Origin: Hyalella azteca
Taxonomy: Eukaryota; Arthropoda; Malacostraca; Amphipoda; Hyalellidae
Direction: 5' to 3'
Length of the DNA stretch: 64,000 bases
Assembly (NCBI RefSeq): GCF_000764305.2
Contig: NW_025942403.1
Coordinates: 124,001 to 188,000, forward strand
The position numbers and the translations under genes were made by a program. The notes below the pieces were generated by a model. That model ran no database searches, had not been told where the DNA came from, and saw only the letters and a program-made list of their open reading frames with translations. Below are positions 22,532 through 34,600 of this stretch, piece after piece. How positions within the stretch are numbered: position 1 is the first letter of the stretch; every line of letters starts with the position of its first letter.

Positions 22532-25500
22532 CTAAATTTCCTCATCAATTCTCTTTACCAGCAACATGATCGATGCCACGAGGACACATATGATGATCTC
22601 CCACGATATGCAGACGAGGTTGCCCAGTCGCCTGAATTCTGTGAAACCAGAGATCCATCTCACATCATTAATATCATTAATACATACAATAGATATAAAA
22701 ACCACATTTAAGGACCACCTACAACTATTGAGAATATTGAGCAGGAACAATGCAATCAGAAATTGAGCTTCATTTCACACTATACCAATGAGTGATAACA
22801 CATCATGCTTTTTCAAACTGCTTAGATTTGAAAAAAAAAAACATTATAAGTTCGAAACAAACTAATCTCCACTCGGTTTCCTATACGAGTCTGTTCCGAA
22901 TAAAAACTTTACTTGCAATCCCAGTTTTAGTCAGTTCATACCTCCTTCGTCGTGCAGCCTGCCATCTCTGAGAGGGAATACGTGTGTGTTGGCGACAATG
23001 ATCTCTTTTTGTAGGGGCATCTCGTGATAGAAATGATCATCGTCATCTTCGGACTCAACAACAGCCTCTCTTTGTTTATCCAGGAGGTGAATTTTCACCT
23101 TTTCAGCGGACACCGGGACAATGCTGGCTCTGAATTTGGACGCGTCTTGTTGAGGTGGAAGCTTCACTAACCCTTGAGGGCTTCTTCTTCTTCGGCCGTA
23201 CGAGCTCGTGCCGCCTTCACAGTCAGCCTGAAGAGAAACGTCAAACGATAAATAAAAGACATACGAATCTTAATAACGGTAGAAAATTAATGAGACATAG
23301 GGTACCAGTGATTTCAATAAAAACTAAATTAAAGACAACTTGGATAAAAAGTCATGAACTCACTGGCTTGCACTCTTGTAGGCAGAACTGAACATTGACT
23401 TGAAACCTGACGACGGAATCCTCTGAGAATTTAAAAGCCTGAAATGTGCCCTGGAGGCCCCGATAGCCGTTATCGAGGGGCTTCAGCGAGGGGAAGATAA
23501 GGGGATCAGCCGGACACCCTCGCTCGTCTAGTAAGGTCACGTGGCCAGTGCTGTCGCTGCTCCGGGCGACCAGGTTACGGGCCATGATTCCGTAAACGCC
23601 TGATCATAAACTACCAATTAGCACACGCTTAAACGGGCGCTACAATTGCGGCACACATCAATCCGAGAAACTGTAACCACACACGACCAGTCTTGCCTAA
23701 CATTTGATGAGACATTCGTGCAATTGGAAAATTAATAAAAAAAATTCGATACACGATTCATTCATGACACCAAGAAAATACGATGGAATAACTCAAGTCT
23801 GCAACAAGATCAAACTAAACAAATAATAAAATGGAATGAACACAAAAAACTAAAGTTTAGCGAGTTGGCTAAGACATATAAATTAGCACCGGAGTCTCAC
23901 TGGAGTCGTCAAGTTCCAGCCTCAGTGTCAGTGTCTCGCCGAGTCGAGCGCCGCCGACGTCTCTGCCGTCGCTGCCGACGATGCGGAGCCGAAGTCGCGG
24001 CACTGGCGCCGTGGCGTTCACAACAGCGCTCGCCACGCCGCCGCTCAGGCCGTGCCTGAATAGCCCCAGTGGATTTAGCTACAGACACCATACCTCGTCA
24101 ATGCGCTCTTTTAAATAAAAATTTGTTACCTATTTAGTCTGTTATTGATTCCGATACCGATTAGTAGGTAAGAGGATTTTGGCCTGAGGAAATATCGAAT
24201 CACAAATCTCGTACTATGCAGTGTAAATACGTACCCGCTGAACTGAAAATTGTAGCCGCTGCTCACAGTTCTGTTTGTGGTGTTGAAGAGACACACTAGC
24301 TTGATGGCTTTATCACCTCTTCTCTGCACCACGGGGTGATGTTGCACCACAACGACACTGCTCACCACACCTTCACCTTCGTCCACCACACCGCACTCTC
24401 GTTCACGAAACTGAACAATAATTGGGAAACAATTAGAATTTCGTTTTTTTTATTAATATTTTTGCTAGAAAATTTCGCAGTCCTGGTTTGTTCTTCCACG
24501 TACATTCCGATTTCACCCTGTGAATCAATCTATTTAATTCGGGAAATTAAAAACGTCATGGTGTAATTCCACCAACTTTCTTCCAGGAATCTTCAGATGA
24601 ATATCGATTCGATCAAGTACGAATAATACGAATAACTGAAGTATAATAAGCAATGCCAGGTACAATTATCTATGCGTGTTCATTTGCAATATATGTTTAA
24701 ATAATTGCACGCCTATCTTGATTAGTTTCTACTGGAATCCACTGATGCTGATGGATAGGTTCTCGAATGCATGCATCTTTATCTTTGTGGAACTAATCCT
24801 TTTTACTGACGTTAATGGTTAGGTGCGTATCCGTGCGGCCGCTGCCCAGCTGCTGGCAGGAGGAGGGCGCGTCTTGGGAGAACAGGCGCCCCTGGAACGG
24901 CTCGTCCGTATGTAGCCTCACCGTCATCGAGTCGACGCTGCACTGCAGGTCCACTGTCCATCAAAATTGTCGTCATTTAGCAAGCTGCATGATAACCGAG
25001 CAGGTTAACTGAACTGTTTAAATCCACTGACCAATACTACAGGAAAGCTATTATAGTATTCTGCTGTAAAGTGTTCAGAACTCACAGTCAAGACAAGGCG
25101 ACTTCTGCAGGAAAATGACTCCAGGCTGCAGAGTGAGGGCACCCAAACCTCCCGCCCCAGTCACGTCATCTGAGGAGAGGCGGCACTCGTGGTCTTCTTC
25201 ACGCCACGTCACAGACCGGCACGTGAACTGCGACCATGACGAGCACGCCGCCGTGCACTGCAATGACGATTGCAATTAGATATTGAAATGTGATGAATAT
25301 TTGTACAGAAGGTATAAATAAATTAAATTTGTACAGCATTTTATTAATTTAATCAAGTAATTTAATGAACTTTTATAGAAAGTACAAATACATTTAAGAC
25401 TTTTGGTCATGAGCAAGCAGATTGCGAGGAGCAAGATTGATGCTCTGGGCTTCGTAAGGCTTGAAGACATTAATTTCTGCAAAGAAATATACAATTGAAG

Positions 25501-28500
25501 CATTGAAACGGCTTCACGATGACGGTAAGATTTTATAGGAAATTAATTCAGAGAAAAAGGTTTCAAATCAAGTTTCATTTACTTTTACGGCAAGTCCAAC
25601 TAATATATTCTAGCATATAAAATAGAACATACGTAAATGCTAAACGAAAATGAATATTATAAACATAAATACTGAAATAGAAATGTAAGCTAGCTTCTAT
25701 CCCACCTGATCCTTGGTTTCAGCAGTCACTTGCTCGTCCCAGCTCGCCAGGTGCTGGTTCTCGAAGCTCTCGTACTCGCACTGCACGCCGTGCTCCACAT
25801 CTGATAATAATCGGCAATTTTGTAAAGGTTGCGTCAGACAAAACTTATCATGTAAATTCGGATAATTCCGACATTTCTATAACAAGTCACTTCGCCAACC
25901 AAATACGATTATTCATTTACTCGATCAAAAATAACCTTATATTTAAACTAATTAAACCCAGGTTTTCTTTACCTTGGTTCATCAAATAACTATGTAATAA
26001 AGAATGTATCATAGCTGTGTAGACCACGATTCAGAGAGCATAAATGACTAGACAACAACACTCAATTTTGTCAGTGAAAAAAATCAAACGACACCCAGCC
26101 ACCGAAATAATTCTTTCTTCATATATTTGAACATTTAAAAAATATCATAAATGGTGAAGCACTATAGCTTGCCCCCACCAGGAGCACAGAGGTTCTCGAT
26201 GTAGTGGATGTCCTGAGCGACGGGCTGGAAGCTGAGGGCCTGCGTACGTCTGTCCTCGCTACTCAGGCGGCACGTTTGCGTCCTGCCCACGAAGACCTCA
26301 TGGATAAAATGTATCATAGGAACTATTTTTGTTCTCGGTGAATTTTGGTGGATATAATTTATATATATAATTGGATATAATTGGTGGATATATAACTGTG
26401 AATATAATTTTGACTAGTTTTTCTTGATAATATGATAGCATCCATGACCTGGGCCCGACATGTCTTTGATAAAAATTTCCCTATCTATTTTTGGCGAAAA
26501 TTCGAGATGCTTACCCAACACGACCTGTAACTGTTTTTGACTTTAACCATTAAAAATTATTTTCAAAGAAACTTGTCCTCGAAATTGTGTCCCCTAATAT
26601 CGAAATTGTGTCCAGGTAAAAGAAGGACAAAAGATCGACGCCTGAGATTACCATATCAAATTAAACTGTAGATTTTATCTTCTTTAGCACTCGTTCCATA
26701 ACAAACTTGTTAAATAAGATCTACGACGACATTTGCACACACATTGAAGATAAATGAAGGAATAATTGCCAAAGTTTTGAAAAACATTCGGTCGATTAAA
26801 TTAACCAAAAAAGTAACCATTTTGACCAATAAATATGAAGATCAGCAATATGTTCGTTTTAGGCTAAATAAATATTGCAGTTTTGTACCTTTCATTATAT
26901 TCAGCACTTCTACACAACAGCTCCGAGGTCTGCACGAGACAAAGCTCTGCACAGGCCTCCCTGCTGTGCACAGCCGACACTTCTTTGTTATCGTAGCCCT
27001 CCAGAGCGTAGCCTGGGATGCGCTCCAGCACCCACTGCTTTGGACACGACGTCGGGGCTGAGAAAAGCACATCAGTTACGGTCCGTTGCTAGTTCGGCAA
27101 CATCCCGGCTTGTGGCTTCAATGAAGGCACCGAATAAACTTGTTTCTTTCCTAAAAAAATTACTTAAATTCTATAATGTATTTTTACCATCTGTCAGCAT
27201 TTAAACAATATACCTACCTCCATCAATGATGGCATGAGAAAAAATAAAACATTTCAAAATTTAATTATTACTATGACGAGATTCAGAAACATAAATCTAA
27301 CTACTGAAAAAAGTTTTACCGCTAAAGCAGTAAAGATCCCAATCATTGTTGATTTTGTGTTTCTTCAGCAATTGTACACAAAATTATGTAGTACAGTGTA
27401 CAATCGCGCTCGTGGCAAAACTTAACTCATAGCCGATATTATTATTCATCGCTTAGCTAAACTAATCTATACTAATTGTTGACCTGTGTTTGGCATATTT
27501 CGATTCCTGGAGTAGAAGCTGGCGAGCATAAGTAGCTCCAGTCTCAATCAGGTCACTATGACATGATTAGTCTATGGTCCCTGAACGTGACGATTAGACT
27601 AAGATCTGGCTTAGCCCCTTTTCGTCCACTCCTAGACGGCGAGGATCATACAATATACCTAATTATAAGAACAACGCGTTTGGTGTAATTACCTTTGACG
27701 CAAATCTTCTGGAAGTATGCGGTTGCCTGTTCAGGAGCCTGTCTGTACTTGGCAGATGGATGCACGCGTGAGCTGCTGGTGAGGGCCTGGCATTCCATGT
27801 TATTATAGTCCACCATCACACCCCGGCACTGGGGGGAGTCCTGGCACCTGTGGAGATCGCAGGTAATGGAGGTAATGAAAAGTCTGGCTTCAGATATCAC
27901 AGCTCTCGAGGAGTGCTGGCAAACTGAAGGACGACCACATGGTATAATATAATAATAATAATATAGCGGTTTGATAAGCATGGTTCCACACCAAGACACA
28001 GAGAAGTCTCGGCAGATGAACAATGCAGAGGATATTGGTCGATTGGAAAAAAAAACTTTACAACATGACACTGGAATGAGTCCTGATGATTGAATGATAA
28101 CACAGGGTTTAAAGTTAATAAGGAAAAGATTTTCACATTCCGATACTCGAAAGGATTTTGGCAGGTCAGTCAATGAAGAAATCGGTAACCAGTTTATAAG
28201 AAACTGATTACCTAGGTTTTGTAGTTACCCATGTTTATCAACTATGGTTAACAGTTTAAAAACAACTTGTTACCTATTTAGGCAGTCCATGGTGAGCGGG
28301 GCATCACTTCTGCCCTTCAGAAGAGGCTCCAGGCTCACTCCCACGAGCTGCACCCTCGCCACCCTCTCCAGCACTTCTCTCCGCCCTCCTCCACACTCTG
28401 AAACACCACCGGTGGGTAAATCAATTATTATTTGAGGATTGATACTCAATATTTTATATTTTCAGAATTTGTGAAAGATTTAGATCAATTTATTAGCAAA

Positions 28501-29278
28501 AAAAAGAAAAAGCGAGTGGACAATTAAAAAAGTATGGCACCTGTCTACCTTGAAATTTAGTCAATTTATTCTAGCAAACAATTGAGAACCGAAATTTAGA
28601 TACACCGTAGGACAAGAAATGCATGCACGCTTTATGCTCTGGTGCTAAACGATGGAATGTAAGGAATACATCAAGTAAGGAACAGTGCGACAGGAACGAA
28701 CGGCCACATAACATGCGAGCCCCTGAGCGTGACGCTGAGCTCATCCAGGCATAAGTTGTGGCGTGACAAGATGCGTGTGATGTAACATGGTGTGGTCATG
28801 ACTTATGACTCGACTTGCGTGATACATGAATGAATATTTATGCATGTATGTATGTACGAACGAGTGTACGTGAATATTTTAATGTAGATTCAACTGTATA
28901 GCGTCTCGCATATTCATTCATTACTTTTACTCAACGAAACATTTTATGAAACCAGGAATATTGCACACGTGCAGTGTTAATGAGTGAAAGAGTCAAAGTT
29001 GTTCAATACACTGCAGCATAATTTACGATAAATGTTACATGAGCGTACTCGATGAAACTCAAGAAAACTCTATTTAGTGCCTTTTAGGAAGGCGGAAATA
29101 TTCGTCAGAAAAATTGAAAATAAGCATATACATTAGTCAATTAAATAATATTTACTTCATAAAAACAGTTTTCATGAGATGTAAAATCAATTTACTACGT
29201 ATTCGACTCACCGGCTTGTGCTCTGGATACGAGGCTGAGAAGCAGAGGAAGCAGGAACCAGCCTCCCCCAGCCAGCAT
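22532..29278 (-). CDS. PAN-ZP domain type I membrane protein (trynity/neyo/morpheyus/NompA class)
   Basis: Thirteen coding exons on the minus strand: 29278-29212, 28397-28274, 27847-27693, 27057-26889, 26282-26179, 25800-25706, 25257-25086, 24953-24811, 24410-24235, 24055-23901, 23599-23364, 23227-22942, 22638-22532. Phases match at all 12 joins; product 662 aa. Residues 1-22 are a signal peptide (MLAGGGWFLLPLLLSLVSRA). Three PAN/apple domains follow: about 23-115, 119-204, 213-295. Each shows the typical Cys spacing, for example CLNRC...CRG and EACAELC. The ZP domain spans about 300-535: first half with CSVDSMTV...GRLFS and RECGVVDEG, second half with YGIMARNLVAR and LDERGCP...L. GRRRRS (RRRR 544-547) is a furin-type site just after the ZP domain. 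A helix at about 634-655 and a short charged tail end the protein. In flies such proteins polymerise in the apical extracellular matrix and link epidermis to cuticle. A cuticle or sensory-matrix role is inferred from family. Confidence 0.93.
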
Positions 29279-30176
29279 CTTGATCACACTTTTAGGCTTG
29301 GAGATATCACGTCTCGGCAAGACGCTTTTCGATATGACGTTGCAAACGCTTACTGATAACACGGCAGGGAAACGTTTCGATAAGATGGACGGGACATTTC
29401 TTGGCAAAATTACGGTAACTAGTTTGGATAATATGGCTGCCACATTCCAAGACAACATTGCTGGGCCCTCGCACTCAAGTCGACCTAGAAAAATGTAAAA
29501 GAATAAGAAAATAGATTGAGTGTTCGTCATACTGGTAATAGTTAAGCAGTGCAAATCAAGCAATTTCAAATTGAATTTTGTCTTTATTTTCTAGTATGTC
29601 TTGTCCACAATATTCAGTAGTTTGTATGAGATTCATCCGAGTAAGTAATAGAATATTTTTAAAATTATCCATAAAATTTTTTTGCTTAACTGATAGATTT
29701 TAACACAAAAAACCGTGGACCCTTTGCGAACCGGAAACCTCAAACTTATAAAAGAATAAGGCATAGATGTCGAGACAGTGCTTGACTTCTCGCAGGCTCT
29801 GTAATAACAAGAATAAAGCTTGGCAGTTAAATGGAATCAGTATGTGAATAAAAACACGCACAATGAATTGTTGTCTAAAATAATGTTCGTTACGCGTTAT
29901 GCCCATCAAGGTCCAGTAACGGAAACCCTCGACCCAGTGCCGGCCTGGGCCACACGCGCGTCCCGTGTTCCGGAGACGGCGACGCGGTTCCGTTCCGCAC
30001 GTGCACGCGGGTTTCAGTGTTACCAGCTACAAAACCGGGTTTCAGAGTCACCAGCTACATAACTCGAGAGTAATTAATTCCTGAGATATTTTGACTGAGC
30101 ATCGTACAAGCTATTGAATACTACGACTCAGAAATAGTTAATTTTTTCGGTTTCTTAATTACGCAACGGTGCCATT
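29279..30176. promoter_or_regulatory. upstream region of the PAN-ZP gene
   Basis: Contains the 5' UTR and presumably the promoter of the minus-strand PAN-ZP gene. The stretch 29930-30060 is CpG-rich and includes two 28-bp copies of CGGGTTTCAG.GT.ACCAGC (starting 30008 and 30036). I cannot identify a start site. Confidence 0.3.
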
Positions 30177-31696
30177 AAGGGTTGCAAATAACCCAGGGTT
30201 TTTTTAATTGCCCAACCTACCCCGGTTTTATTTAAAAACCCAGCGTTTTATTGAAAAAGTCCGGGCGAAATGAATAAAAAAATTTGTCCACTTATTTAAT
30301 TTATACCTAACTCAAAGTCCTTTTCAATTTTGCTTATTATTACAAATTTTATGCTGAAGGGAATCAAGTATCAACCTTTATTACATTTGCCATAGCTCTT
30401 AATCAAATAATCATTAATTTTTAAACAGTAAGCCAGTGATGCATTAAGCCAGTGATTTGTTGTCTCTGTCAGACAACAAATCAACGTAAAAAATATGAAT
30501 TTAATCAATTAACCCAGTTCGGCAGTTTTCTTGTATCTTAAAACTCCTATTTAGGAAGCCTCTAGAAAAATAATTTTCAGTTTTTTTATCATAACTTTTG
30601 AAAAATTGGACTAAGCACTTTTAATTTATGCCGATCCGATTTTTATTTATGTGTATTGATACTACTGAGGGTTGCTACTAAATAAGAACCTAAATCATCC
30701 AAAATTAAAAAAAAAACATGTTCATAGCAAAACCATTAGTGTGCAGAAAAAAAACACTAGCAAAATTTGCATTTTGTCTTTAAAAATAATGTATACCTAG
30801 ACGGTTTGATCTTCCTTTTTCACTACCCGTCTTTTTGTGAAGAATTTTAAGATAGGTACGTATCTATTTAAAGGATCAAATTACCAAGTAGTTAGGTATA
30901 TGTATACATGACAAAACCGGCATAAGTCAATTGACTTATACTGTCGGCTTTAAGTAATGCTTAATTTTTTTAAACTTGTTTTATGGACTTCTGAGTGAGT
31001 AAAAAAAAATCAAACATGAAATTATAGTCTCAAAAGTCGTAGTGTATGTTAATATCAGTTAGAAAATAATTGCTTATAGGACTGATGAGGGTGTTTTTCT
31101 ATTTCATATTCAGAAATTACAGTTTGTAAATTATATTAACACCAATATTGAAGTTTATATTAAACCTATAGTTCAGGTAGGGCTAACATAAAATACTTAC
31201 AAAAAATCTCTGTGAACTTATGACTCTATAATATATAAAATGCTAAAAATTTAGACAAAATCGCAAATGGGCTTTGATATGAAGGAAATATCTGATTGTC
31301 ACTTTTTGGTATCATGTCATTGTGACAGGTCCTGAATGACTATATAGAGCAAATTAGGGGACCTAGTATTATTTATAAAACTTTATAATGCGTGAGATTT
31401 TCTAAGACTCAAATAAATGTAGGCTTTTTATAGAGGTTTGGAGTATATGTAGATATGAGAGGACTGTTTTTGTTCAAAAAAAAGCTTAATAGATATTTCC
31501 TTGCTAGCTTCTATCCAGTATTTTTGCTTTTGAAGTTCAGAACCATATAATCAGTGTGATGCCTTCTTAAGTTTTCATCTAAACCCACTTTGCACTCTAC
31601 GTTTCTCTTTATAAAAACCCGGGTTTTTTACGTTAAAAACCCCAGCCCGGGTGGGTATGTGGGCAGCTACCCGGGCAGGTGCCCAGTGCAACCCTG
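30177..31696. mobile_element. degraded hAT-like DNA transposon (non-autonomous)
   Basis: The right end read inward is CAGGGTTGCACTGGGC; the left end read inward is AAGGGTTGCAAATAACCCAG. The shared inverted terminal word is AGGGTTGCA, as in hAT-superfamily ends. Immediately outside are 8-bp direct repeats GTGCCATT (30169-30176) and GTGCCAAG (31697-31704), matching at 6 of 8 positions, the hAT target-duplication length. Subterminal CCCGGGTTTTT/AAAAACCC words occur near both ends. The 1,520-bp interior is AT-rich and has no recognisable transposase, so it is a relic or MITE-like copy. Confidence 0.72.
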
Positions 31697-34600
31697 GTGC
31701 CAAGTCGGAATGTTCGTATACGACACACATGAATAAGATATTAATTCGACAGTCCAAACTTCAAACTCCATTGCAAGTGCTTTAAAGGTAAATAGCAGTA
31801 AGAATAAGCTTGAAATATTTTTCCAAAAACATTTCTTAAAAACTCAAAATTAAAATAGTTCGAATGTCGGAAAGATTTCATTAATTTTTCATTTAAGAAC
31901 AAAATAAAATTAGTGTTCCATCCGCTTCAGCACACCGTGTCTGGCCGCGCCGTAATTTTACTTGTACCGGCGCTTCTTTTTCTTCGAGGTAAAAACCCGG
32001 AGGCTGAAATGCTGAAAGAATAATTGCATGGGCACCAGAGCAAGACCGCCCCAACAACCTGTTACGATTAAAACAGGCAATACCTCGGCGCTCGTTCTAT
32101 GCCGGTCACGCGAGCTTTTTAATGCATGACGGGTTAGCTCGACATTGTCAGGAGCGCTGCACGAAAACTCTTAACAAAACTTCACGATTAAAACCGGTTT
32201 TCCATTTGCTAAGATATTAATTTTTACTTGGGGCTGCATAACAATTTAAATTCCTGCATCTGTAGATGCAAGTTCAGAGTGTCGCTTTAAAAATTAAAAC
32301 TTGAGAACTCGAGCTTCAGAGAAGAGAGAGACACTGCTCCGGAATAGTTATTACCGGGAAATTCTTAGCATTTCTCAATGTAATCATCAGTCGTATTTAA
32401 TTATATATGCATCCACTCCTTTAATGCCCCGATAATAATTATGACTTACTCTAAGTTTAATTGGACAATGTGAGTTTGTAGAATTTGCTTGGCCAAATTC
32501 CCAGTCCAGTTTTCACGGTGCCTGCGTCGGCACGCCAAGTCGAGCACTGCATCGTCTGGACTGCGATTTTGTGGGGCGATTTCCAGATAAACAACGCGTC
32601 ATATGTAAATACACATCGTACACATGTTGCTCCTCGCATCACCACTCAAACAGTCGACTCTAGTAAAAATAAGAACTCGAATACTGCACTTTTAACTTTA
32701 AAATTTTCCAATATATACTAAAATAATATCCATAAATTAGTGACGGTCCGCAAAAAATCTTGACTACGTCATTCTTGTGTTGAAACAGCCTTCGGCTGCC
32801 TGTGATGAAACTCATACGACAATACGAGTATATCGTACACGCTTGCACGCTTGCACCAAGGTTAAGATGACCTCCATGCGTTGTCTGTTTATCAGGTCAC
32901 TTTGTCGAGCTGAATATATCACTCAAATGTTCAGTGAATATCGGCGTTATTTCTACGTATGAAAGAATTTGCGATGTGATCGGTTATGAATACCTTGATG
33001 AAAGAGTATTATTTCATGTTGTCTTGAATTTGAAATCCAATCCAATCAAACTTATTATAAATGCGAACTGTTCACGACCGACCGAAAGTCTGCCGTTGAA
33101 GCGAGTCCCGGCAATATTTTTCAAGTGTGGCATCAACGCACAGTAATAACTGAGCGGTGTTAAGCATTGCTATTTAAGTTGATATATGTGCAAGATATTC
33201 CGTATAAATCTCCAGATTGACTCGTTCTGAATTTCTCGCTTACATTCATTAAAACACGTTTTTTGTTGTAAGTTATTCGCCATGTAATAATATCAAGATG
33301 AATTCTGTAAGAGTTCGAGGCACTCAGAACAAGCTTTTAATGTTTGGAAAATGTAGAGTAGGACGTGAGGCATATAAACCGATTTCAAATAGCCTGCAAC
33401 GTCAATTTTCGATCACAATTGAAGTAAATTTGCCAAGTACAGAGCAATCGTGATCGATGCAACCGCTTATATCAAAATGTTCCAAGTTCTAGCATTGGGA
33501 CTGCAATGCTTCCACCCTTGCGTGAGTGCCTTCGCTGGAGAATATAGATCTGATGCATTGTAACGCTTATATGGAGCTCCTGCATGGAGAGTGTCCCGCA
33601 TGTTTGGCTTCTCCTTCCCCCAAGTCATTCTCCTGAGGCGGTTTCTTCTATTTCCGTAGTTTTTTGCTTAATAAACAGACAAGACAATCAAACTCTCCGA
33701 CCTCAAGAAAAGACTTCACGTTACACATGGAACACCCGACATGGCCAATGAATTCCGAGTGTTCGTCGTTCAAACGTCCATTCGCATCCCTTGTTCACGG
33801 TGTCGTACGCACGAGCAAACAAAATAGGAAATAAAAATTTATTACAAATAAAATTTCATTCAACACCACGATTATTACTGCTTATATTTATTGCCTATTC
33901 TGGTTCTTGGTGTATAAAATTATCTTGACTAAGATATTTCCAGTTGGACGTTTGTTATTTGGGTTTGAGTTAGTTGTAAGTTTATTTGGCCGGCTGCAGT
34001 TTCCCAACATTTTTTGCAATAGTATCGGCAACCTTCCGCATTTCTTCGAATCAAACTTTGAAGATAGAGGCTAAACTCAAACCTCTAGTCCGATTCAGAA
34101 ACGGCCTAGCAGAGAGATCCATTACGACTGCCAACGACGCCACACTTTTAAGCTTTGTCCTCCACGTCTACGTTATGGAGTGAGACCTTCAACCGTGCGT
34201 CTCGTCTGAGGTGGCGGCCTCGAGGTGTTGGGATGACCTGGGGACTTCGGCATCAGCTCGTCTTCTTACGGAGGACGGGTCTCTGCGAGAGCTGTGGAGA
34301 GGACCGGATGCTGCAGGTTGGTTGTCCGTCACTTAAGCTCAGGGTGTTGTGGCAACTTGTAGCCCCGGCCGGTTTCCATTATGGATAACCGTTTCCCCTT
34401 CACTACTCTCAACCCAAAAAATAAAACCCGTCTTGTCTTACAACTGAAATATATGCTATATACCTTTGAAAGCCAAATTTGTTATATAAATCTCTTATTC
34501 TAAGATTATCATTTAAATTTAAAGAGCATAGCTGCCAGGTTCGTAAATTTAAGATTTAATATTTAGAACCCTAACATTCAGCTTGTTCCAGTTTTTTCTT

